This document shows positions 11,504 to 20,800 of a DNA stretch of 64,000 bases, piece by piece (position 1 is the first letter of the stretch; each line of letters begins with the position of its first letter). Source of the DNA: Undaria pinnatifida (lineage: Eukaryota; Sar; Phaeophyceae; Laminariales; Alariaceae); NCBI GenBank assembly GCA_012845835.1, contig JABAKD010000011.1, positions 5,542,036 to 5,606,035 of the forward strand, in the 5' to 3' direction. The translations under genes and the position numbers were made by a program. The notes beneath the pieces were generated by a model. That model had not been told where the DNA came from, made no database searches, and saw only the letters and a program-made list of their open reading frames with translations.

Positions 11504-12717
11504 GTCGGTTGGAACGTTATGTATGCGGAGGAATTACTGCAGTAGAGTTTTCTCGTCGTAGGACCTTCTACTTCATTCTTTCCTGGTCTCTCTGGATCGT
11601 CATGGTGTCCTAGCTGTCCTAGCGTCTCTGGAAGCTGCCATCGTCTGGACTCCTGCATTATCTGTGGTTTATATCTGTGTGTGCTGGCCACTTAAGCGCC
11701 ATGTTTGTAACATCACGCCATCGTGTCCCCTGCACCGAAGTATTTTCTACTTCTCAGTTACCCACTCGCAGTGTCGCCATCTTGATTAACGTCGAGGACA
11801 CAGCCTCTCGTCACAGTGTCCCAAGGGTGCCCACCAGAAGATCCCTAGGTTACGAGCCTCGAGCGTGGCGAGTGGATAGTTTCGATTGGAGATTGCGACT
11901 TTCTGTCGTCAAGCGCTGGTTGGAGTGCGCGCACACATTTTTCCACACCCAGGGAGATTTCTGCTGGAGTGAGCTTTTGCTGGAGGTCGCACTTAGTCAA
12001 CCCGTCTACTAGTGAGCCCGGACTGATCACCTGGGTTCACGGCTGCACATTCGGTACGATATTGCTTGTGTACAGCATTCGGGAGCACGAAGTGCTAGGC
12101 GTTAATGTCGGCCGATGAATAGAGTTGTGCAACATTTGGTAGTGTGCAGAGTGCGTTGGTGTTCCGCGTGCGTAACTATCTTCCAAGTCGCCCGCACGAA
12201 TTTCTTCGCGGAGTGGAGTCTGTCCATGATATCTCCACGAGCTGAATGCCGTCTCAGTAGCGTGTGTAGGTTGAGTATCTGACTTGCGTAGGCTGGGAGT
12301 AGCAATACGTCAGCGTCACACGCATACACGTGAATAGCTTCACGTTCACTTACCTACACATACGTCGTTCACGCGAGGTAGAGTTTATCCCAAGATACCT
12401 TCCGCGTGCTAGCCTAATTGCGTGCGAAGGCTGAGGATCTCACTCGGCCTGTTTGTTTTTAGCTGCAGCCAAACGTCTGCCCCGAAAGGCGTGTAGCATG
12501 TCTGAGCAGTACATCTGCACCGTGCGCTTGCAAGGCGTGGCCGGAGCTAGCAACTCTGACACCACAGCATCACAGCTTGTAGTTCTGTTATGTGCCTTCG
12601 TGGAGAACAGGAGTCCGGGCGGAGACTGGAACTGTATCCGACGGACATAGGTTGTGAGCTTCCGAGCTACAATCTAATCAAGCCTACACAATAGGTGTAG
12701 CATCTTCGCTGGTATAG
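11495..12717 (+). repeat. Copia 5' LTR remnant and leader
   Basis: 11495-11840 is the inverted counterpart of the LTR at 565-890. It starts abruptly inside the LTR where the foldback repeat ends, so the LTR is truncated at its outer side. 11841-12717 leads to the gag start and holds no gene; the LTR end and primer binding site could not be placed. Confidence 0.6.
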
Positions 12718-15275
12718 ATGACGGAATCATCTTCCTCTGGGCTCAAACGAGCATTGGAGTCCATTGGAAAATGCGATAGACAGGCCAACTACCGCGAGTG
12801 GAGTGAGAAGATTTGCCAAGCAATTTCTCTTTTCGCGCGGGAGCTGCGAATCGTGTTTGAGGTACCTTGCCTCGCCGACACCGGGCTGATCACAGCTGCA
12901 GCTGATGCGTGGGAGACGGCGGACAAACGCCTTTACTCGGTGCTCTACTTCGCGACCACCGGGTCAGCACACATTACAGTAAAAGCCCACAAGGGCAAAA
13001 CAAAAAGTTCCACGGAAGATGGGGCGGCAGCATGGAAGGCCTTGCAAAACCGCTTCAACGGCAACACCAACGAAGCTCGGCGTGCGTTGCGGGAGCAGCT
13101 CCACAAGAGCAAAATAAAAATAGGCGACGATCCCACTAGCTTCATCGCCACCACGAACGACCTCCGGTTCCGTCTGGAAGACATGGAGGAGGAGATCTCC
13201 GACGAGTCCTACCCATACTTGCTTCTTGAAGCCCTCACGCCGCAGTTCCAGTTCGTCAAGGATAATAGCAATGTGCCTTCGACTACGATCTGCTCACGCG
13301 GCTTGCCACAAACTACTTAATCAATTAGCAATTGCGGAAGCCGTCGGCATTTTACCGGTAGCGGGACGTGGAGCAGCGATGGCGGCGACTGCTTCCAACA
13401 TTGATCAACGCCACCAGTGCAAGGCCTACGGCCACTTCGAGCGCGACTGCCCTCAGCTGGTGAAGAAGAGTCGCCCCAAACGGGGGAAGGATGTCAAAAT
13501 GTGGACTCTGCAGTCCATTAGTGTCTATTTGATTCTTAGTCACTATTTATAGTGAACTGTGCATCATAGTTCTAGATGCGGATAAATAAAATGTGCGGCG
13601 AAATACATAGCAGTTAAGCTCTATCTAGCCGGCATACTGTATACGAATCAACCTACCTCTATCGGGAAGTTGATCGTAGTACAGGGTAAACAGCTTACCG
13701 CCGCAAGTATCAGAGGAACGCTTCAGAGAACGTTACTTATAACATTGCAAGGACGTTACATAGAATGCTGCTCAAAACAGGACGGGCTGCCGTAGAGTAT
13801 ACCTGCCCGTAGGTTGGACATAGTCCCGTGATCAGGTGAAGGCATCCCCCACCTCGATCACTCCTCTATTTCTCCTATCTTCTGCTCCTCTCTTTCTCCT
13901 CTATTCTTCTCCTCTCTTCCTCTTCTCTTCTTTTCCTCCTTTTGGCCACATAAGCGCCACTTTCCAAACTTTGTTCTTTAAGGGTAATAATGGCGGAGGT
14001 GGAAATTGTTATCCGAAGTGGTGTTCGCTGCATAATACCAACTCCCACAGCGACGCGGAATGCCACAAGGAGAGGGGACTTCAACAACTAACTGCGCGCG
14101 AACCTGGCCCTTCTTATACCGCAGGACCAAGCGGGCACAAGCATAGCTATTAGGGAACGCCACCTGGCACAAGCGCTTCAGCCCGAGCCACCAACATTTG
14201 GGTTATCTTTTAGCGCTATGGGTGCTTCCCTGTCCGAGGCGGTTGTGTCTGCTGCGGATGCGCCTGCTGATTCTTCTGCGGAGTCGTCCGCCAAAACAGC
14301 GGTACCTGCGTTCATGGCAGCCGGTACCAAACAGTCGATGACAGATCTCTGCCGTCTGGCCATCACGATGATAGTGGACAGCTGGGCGATCGACAACTGC
14401 ATCGACCCACGCCTCATTCCCCTTCTGTAAGAGTTCATAAGCGACTTTAAGGTCCTCATCGTTTCTCACTTGATCAGCGCAGCTGGCGGTCACGCGCTTA
14501 AGGGCGTTGCAACGGGTACGGTCCATGGCACCTTCACCGACGACGTAGGGAACAAGCAGTAAGTCTCCTTCAGTGTGGTTATTGTACCAGGGCCAGGCAC
14601 CAAATCGTTCTCTGTCACCACTGCCATGCAGAAGGAACTCGCTTCGATGCTGTACCCAACCAACCCTCGGTTGGAGAAGGAGGGCAGCGCCGTTCTGCCG
14701 ATGCAGGATCTCAGGATCTCGGAATCGATCCCACTACTGGCAAGATACTGTGTTCCATTGACGTGGAGCTTGGACACCGAGTAGACAAGCCTCTGGACCT
14801 TGGCGTCACAATCGGTGGTGTAACCATGCAGGCTGCGTCTGCAGACCTGCGGCACCGACAGGTGGGACACATCAACCGCAGGAGCACGGGTGTTCTCCGT
14901 AACGTGCCTGGCAACGGTGTCGATTACACGGGGGAAATGGAGGCGTGCGGTACGTATCCTCTCAAGGGAAGAGGGCGCACCAAGATAAACCGAAAATGGC
15001 GACGTACGACGACGTTATACTGGCTTACCAGCTAGTCAGCGCGGGCACCTTGGGGCCAATCAACCCTCAAGCGCTGGGCGGCTACCACTACGCCACCAAG
15101 TTCCTTGACCAACGTACCAAGTGGACGGAATCTTCCTCATGAGAGGCAAGACGCACACCTGAGTACATTGAAAGCCTTTTGGACGTCACCGGGAATGCCG
15201 TTTTGTCCTATGTACTTGATCATGCGGAGCAAGTTTCTGGGGGCCAGGTGCAAGATGTACGAATCCACCAAGTAA
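12718..15275 (+). pseudogene. Copia gag-protease-integrase remnant
   Basis: Gag opens at ATG 12718 (Copia gag-like helical region with REWSEKI, DEWETADKR-type and AWKALQNRF blocks) and runs to about 13265, where the frame shifts. A CCHC knuckle follows at 13409-13450, with its first Cys replaced by Arg (RHQCKAYGHFERDC). Sequence resumes after an insertion with WCSLHNTNSHSDAEC (about 14018-14062). The protease has VDSWAID at 14374-14394 where DSGA is expected, then GVATGTVHGTFTDDVGN. The GAG-pre-integrase HHCC region has LRHRQVGHIN (about 14848) and ACGTYPLKG, where Tyr replaces a Cys. The integrase start reads LVSAGTLGP, with Gly (15044-15046) in place of the first catalytic Asp. It breaks off near 15275. 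RT and RNase H are absent. Confidence 0.87.
13552..13983 (-). mobile_element. LTR-like repeat inserted in Copia gag
   Basis: Minus-oriented copy of a family also seen at 35780-36145 and 51657-52027. Shared blocks (read on the minus strand) are TTTGGAAAGTGGCGCTTAT, a purine-rich GAAGAG/GGAG stretch, GTGATCGAGGTG, CTACGGGCAG, AACGT.CCTTGCAA, GATACTTGC and CCGCATCTAGA, ending near a CA. It splits the gag zinc-knuckle region of the Copia element. It carries no coding capacity and is best explained as a solo LTR or a similar non-autonomous insertion. Confidence 0.7.
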
Positions 15276-16031
15276 GTGTGGTCTATTATTAACAAGTCCG
15301 GCGAAGTAATTCATCCTACGCTGCCAGTCCCTAGACAGAAACACCCGCCCATTGTGCGTTATCTTAGTAGTACGCGATTTGTGCCTAGAGCGTCTGGCTC
15401 GTCTAATCCCAAAGCCATGTGTTGGTATCTGCGGGAGTTGTGGCTTGGCGATTTCCCTACGCGTATTGTATTCTTTTACGCGTGTGTGCAATCGGTTAAT
15501 CCATGAGTTTTCTCTTTCTCGCCAATGGAGTGGTGTCCCCGAGTTCTCTACACTCTCTAAACACCGGGAAACTATTTCCAGGAGAACGACTACAAATTTG
15601 TTTTGGTCCGCCTTGATTTCTCTACCTACAGCGTCTGGTGTGGAAATATGTTCCTGGAATCTAACGTACGGGCTCTTGATCGTTCGTCCCACGTATGTTT
15701 TCCCGTTTTTCATATGGACTATGGCGTAAATGGAACATGTGTCCTTGTCAGCGACTGGGCGTCTTCCACCTGGGCCGGGAACAACGCGCCATTTTTGAAA
15801 TGTTTTCCCACTCTTTCGCTGGCAAAGTGCTCCTGGTGGCAAATCCCCCCTTTCTCCCTTACCCTTTGCCAGCCAAGCATTCCGAATCCTCCAAATCATT
15901 TTTAGCGCAGAATGGTTAGACATGACTGCCTGTCTAGTTCGTACAAATGCATCTCGCATTATCCCTGAGGGAGATGCATCGTCCCATTTAAATGGTCGTG
16001 GGGGTCTACGTTTACCCCGTATCCGTGGCAT
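15186..16031 (-). pseudogene. GIY-YIG endonuclease fragment, Penelope-like type
   Basis: An open frame of 281 codons on the minus strand. Residues about 102-190 carry a GIY-YIG nuclease: CSIYAIVHMKNGKTYVGRT (both Tyr motifs), then SPYVRFQEH with the Arg and His, and WRERENSWINRLHTRVKEYN, with a Glu before the conserved Asn. The RLHT..KEYN ending resembles endonucleases joined N-terminally to algal Penelope-like RTs (Chlamys type); that assignment is by recollection of the family. The N-terminal 100 residues are basic and unassigned. The last ~30 codons run into Copia sequence, so the element was cut here and its RT is missing. It could instead be a free GIY-YIG homing-type gene, but the broken context argues for a transposon fragment. 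Confidence 0.72.
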
Positions 16032-16169
16032 GATACATCGGGGGTCTAAATGACTGACTGTTTGGGGTTACATGTCTTGTTCCTGATGGTGTGTGACCAG
16101 GTCTTCAGGTTTCCAAAGACCAGGTCGTCGAAGTGTAATCTGGTGTGTCGTTAAGTTCATGGTGTGGTA

Positions 16170-16660
16170 GATGAAAGCGGGGGGGGGGGGGGCGGGGGAA
16201 GAGGGGCTTATATTATGATTGTATTTTCTATGTAATCGTAAGTTGATAGGGGTTAGGGGGGGGGGGGATTTAATTGGCGTGGGGGTACACAATGTCACAG
16301 CAGTGTAATGGTATACTTTTCTGTTTCATCGTTTCTGTTTCATCGTTGGGGGGAATGGGGGGGGGGGGGGGGGGTTACAACAGATTATCGCGAGGGTACA
16401 AGGTCGCAGTGTTGTAACATACTTTTCACGTGTGTAAACCTGTGGCAAAATATGTTTAATGGGTCAGACAGCGGGGGAGGGTAAACCTGTGAGTTTTAAC
16501 TTGAGGAGGGGGGGGGGGAGGGCATAATTTTCTTGAGTGTATTTCTATTTAACCGTAAGTTGATGAGGGTTAGAGAGGGGGGGGGGGGGTAATTAAGTTA
16601 GCGTGGGGGTAAACAATGCCGCAGTGTAATGGCATACTTTTCTGTTTCATATATATATCG
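16170..16660. repeat. G-tract tandem repeat
   Basis: Two units, at about 16219-16332 and 16540-16652, share GTAATCGTAAGTTGATAGGGG (or a variant), a run of 12-14 G, GCGTGGGGGTA.ACAATG and GCAGTGTAATGG.ATACTTT. Further long G runs lie at 16178-16196 and 16347-16373. Confidence 0.8.
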
Positions 16661-17409
16661 TCCTCGTATCTCGTGAATCTCCCGTTTTTTTCTTATTTTG
16701 TGTTTTTAAGACGACGTATTATTAATGGTATCTCCTTGCAGCAGGATATTATGGTACGCGTATCATACCTGAGTGCATTGCTTTTCAACATTCAACATTG
16801 CGTACCATATCATACCAAGAAATAGGGAGTGCCGCCCCCACGCCGTGGCCGTGAAGCAAGTAATTTCTAACAACACAAGAAAATCGGCAGTCATTGAAAA
16901 ATGGCCACAAAGCTGGGAGGGCTAGGTTGGTTGAAGTGGTTGCAGTGATAAAATTCGCTTGTCACTTTTTTTGCTCTTTTTATTTCTCAAAGATCATGCA
17001 GACCTGAGTTTGATTGTGTGGTGAGTTATGCCGCAGCAGCAGATTAATATGGCCGTTGGAAGAACAAGATTATTCGTCGTAGCCAATAATAATTATAATT
17101 ACTTTCTTCTGCAACCCAACGATACCTACCTCACGACCAAAAGAAACAAGCCTCCATCTTTCTCTCCACAACAATACCAAACGACCAGTAGAAACACGAC
17201 TGGACATTTTTAAACGACGTATAGATGACGTCTGGTAGAGTACCTTTTATCCCCTGGCACGAGTCAAACGAGTGGCGCTCAACCTTAGCTCAACGGATAC
17301 CTACCACCAGCTACCCGTGTTCCGCCAAGAGTTACTTTCCTCTCGCAGGACTGTTGATTTTTTCTTCCTGTCACACGGGTGCCGTTGTTGTTGTTGCTGC
17401 TGCAGCAGC
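16661..17409. other. No gene recognised; upstream of LPMO-like gene 1
   Basis: AT-rich to mixed sequence. The ORFs at 17028-17213 and 17225-17548 are short, low-complexity frames with no domain and are not called. CTG/CAG-like triplets begin near 17383. Confidence 0.35.
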
Positions 17410-17637
17410 TGATATGGTAGAGGACCTCTGTGATCACATCGCATCGCTCTCCCACTCTCATCTTTGCTCCCACCCTCCTCCTCTTCCTCTTCCTCCTGCC
17501 TGCCACTGCTGCTGCTGTCCTGCTGGTGCCCGACAACATCATCAATAACAACAACGCAGCAATATCAACAACGACGTTGGAGTGGTTTTCTAGGTCTGAC
17601 CATCATCCCATCATCTATAATATCCAAAACTTCCATC
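17410..17637 (+). promoter_or_regulatory. Conserved upstream block of LPMO-like gene 1
   Basis: Aligns by eye with the minus strand at 55151-55385, upstream of gene 2. Shared blocks include GACCTCTGTGATC.CATC, CTCCCACCCT, CCTCTTCCTC-like pyrimidine tracts, CTGCTGCTG, CCCGACA and GGTTT.CTAG, and both end in TCC.TCATG at the start codon. It probably holds the 5' UTR and core promoter; no TATA box was identified. Confidence 0.5.
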
Positions 17638-17828
17638 ATGATGGCTAGTACTCCTGCTACTGTTAATACTACTACAAGAAGATCGTCCATTATTACGAGT
17701 TCCACCATGATCGCAGTCGCATTCGCTGCTGCCGCTGCCGCTATGCTCCCGGAGAGGGTCGACGGACACGTCGCGCAGGTGTTCCCCATTTCCCGGCAGT
17801 ACTCCCAAGGCCCCGTCTTCAAAGCCTG
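17638..17828 (+). CDS. LPMO-like gene 1, exon 1
   Basis: Encodes the signal peptide and the mature N-terminus through ...GPVFKA plus two bases of Trp64. The donor GTGAGT follows at 17829. Confidence 0.82.
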
Positions 17829-20800
17829 GTGAGTTCCGTCTCATTCATTGCTGTTTTTTTTAGCTGTTGTTGTTGTTGTTGTTGTTGTTGTTGTGGCTGC
17901 CTGCTGCTGTGTATGAGTGACGGCTGGCTACACCACAGGATCGTATGATACTCTCTCTCGCACCTCGCTCGTACTCGGATTTCTGTATTTTGACCGGGGT
18001 ATGGTGTACGTACAGTACCAGGAAAAAATATGAGCAAAAAGTAACCGAAGCCCTACCTAACCTTAGTGCGATCTGGCGGCCACGAAATGGCAACGAACGG
18101 GAAGATACAGCGGCACGCCGAGCGGTACGGTTGGAACCACAGGCGACATATCATTTCATATCTCCTTCTCGTAGCGCATCGGATGTTGACAAGGGCGTGG
18201 TGTGTGAATCGTTCGTCAGTTCATCAGGCAGTTGGGCTCTGAGCTCGGGTCTGGCCGCTTGTAAAATCGAACCCGGCACCTGCGACAAGCTCCTGGTATA
18301 CTTTGTATAGTCTAGTCTATACTATACGTATAGTCTAGTCTAAAGCACCAGGCACCAGATACCATGTATTATTATCGGGTACTACATAGCAGTGTTTTTT
18401 CACGATTGCTTCGTACGGTTCGGGTGGCATTATCGTGGTGTGTATGTAGTCTAGACTATGTATGTACGTATGTATGTATATCATATACATGTGAGTGATC
18501 ATCGCGGCTCTCAGCCGTTTACATGGATGGGTGGTTGCGGCGTACCAGGTACTACGTTACAGACCCTTTTGCGGCATCGTATCGACATGGTAACAGCCCC
18601 CGTCGCGAATTCATAGCACGTACGTCAAGCAACAGCCTTCTGTACCACGGCTCGGGTGGGTATAAGGAGACCTCTGCGCCTCTTACTTGGCTTTTTCTTC
18701 CTTTAGAGCCCCAAAATCCCTCCTATACTAAGTTCAAGTACCTTTGTCCCCAAAAAGGGTTTCTGGTTGTGAAGGCGTTAAGGGTATACCAGTATTCAGC
18801 AGTAGTATAAAACGGTGGGTCCGTCACTGGGATGATATGTATACCGAAACCGTGCATGCATTTTTTCTCACTCGCCGATGATGGTATACAGTATCTGGTA
18901 TACTGTTTGTTATTATTGCGGTTGTCGAGACACACGTATAGACTATATACCTGTACTACGCGAACTTTACGTGCTAGACCCTTCAACTGTCAAATTTGAG
19001 GGCTCGTGCAACACGTTAAATAACCCCTCCCCCCCCTCGGACCATCCCCGGCTGAAAGGGCAGGAAATTTCTTCGTTGCGATATGTATCTCAAAAGCCAC
19101 CATTTTCGTTGTGTGTGGACGTCGCACTTTGGTTTCGAATGAATTAGGTCTGAAAAGTCATCCCAGGCGACGTGTCTTGCGCGTGTTCTTTTACTTCGAC
19201 GTATGCATTTATGTAGCCTTAGACTATAGGCTAGACTATATTATAAAAATAAAAATACACTCCAGCTGTGAGATCGAAAATTTTGTCGAAACTCATATTT
19301 ATTTGCAAGCTGTGTGTGATACTCCGATCGCGCGTATTACGGTTTGTGTGTCCTCATTGGTCTAAGGGTATAGGTCGGCGAGTCCCCTAGGAACTACAGT
19401 GTAGCTTATCAGGGTCAACAGGGTGATATTAGTCAGTTTGTGCGCGCCAACTATAGAACCCGTTTTTGAGAGGGACAAAATCTGACAGATAGATGTGGAA
19501 AGAAATGCATCAATTTATCAAGGGTAGATCCTGTAAGTCGTATAACCGGCGAGGGAAGGGCGGAGTTTCTAAGGGCGTGCGAGCATGGGTTTGAACAAGA
19601 GGGAGCGGGGGGGGGGGGGGGGGGGGGGCAACTCAATCTGTGCGTGGAAACTATAAATCCTTTAAAGGGATAAATCTGACGGTAAGGTTGTGGAAATAAT
19701 GTACCAGTTGATCAGTATATCCTGTGAGTCGTACAACCAGTGAGGAGAAGGCGGAGTGTTCGAGGGGGTGGGTGGGGGCGGGGGGGGGGGGGCAAAATGG
19801 AAAATTAACAGTTTTGGGTCAAATAGATGTAGGGGTTTGCTATACGTGTGGTGCCAGGTCTAGGCGATAGTGCGGGTGGTGGGGAAGGAGGAGGCGTTGC
19901 GGGGCTTATATATGTGTGGTTGCAGGTACGGTGTACCAACATACGCCGTCGCGCCACAGGTCAAGTTAAAACAACGCATACACGCACGTACTGCCGCGAA
20001 ACCATATATATAGACCTATATCCTTAATGAGGACACACAACTCGTAATGCGCGCGATCGGAGTATCACACACAGCTTGCAAAGATGAGTTTCGACGAAAT
20101 CTTCGATCTCACAGCTGGAGTGTATTTTAATTTTTATAATATATATATCTAGTGTGTGTATGTGTGATGTGATGGGGATTTTTACGACAGTCAGCGAGCA
20201 GTAAATACTCAAGTAAATATTTACTGCTGCTGCCGCTGTTATATTAAAGCCCATACAGTTTCAACATAGCGCTCTGGCCTTCTATTTTGTTGCAAGAAAA
20301 AGCAGGGTGCGAATCATACTGACCCGGACGGGCTCGTAGTGTTAGGCTGATTCTTAATTAAGAAAAAGGGGATGTCCCACACAAACCCAGCTTTAGTCTG
20401 ACTGGTAACAAATCATTATCGACGGTCCCAAATTCATGCTATGCTCGGAATTCAAAGCCAGAGTTTGTTGCAGATATTATAGAGGATATAGAGCTCTTGT
20501 TATGGCTCTTATGGGGGGGTGGGGGCAATGAATATTGTACTGCTCTGCTATAGGGCGAAAATTCTCGACAAAGTACCCAAATAAGATATACCCATTTTTG
20601 AACCTGCGCTCTCACGCGTCGTGCATTGCCCTCAGCGCCTCAACAAAATGGAGTTCTGGTTGGCGTTTTTGCCTCCCCCCAGTGTATTTTGTTGCGTGGG
20701 TTCAAAGTGGTGTTCGGTATTCCTTTGGGTACGTTTTGCTCTTCCGCAAATAAATGCCAATACAGCTCTTCCAGCACTTTCGACAAGAAGAATCTTTTTG

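Noticed and set aside
17225-17548. 107-codon plus-strand ORF ahead of LPMO-like gene 1
   Set aside because: Low-complexity, overlaps the upstream block shared with gene 2 where the frame is not conserved.
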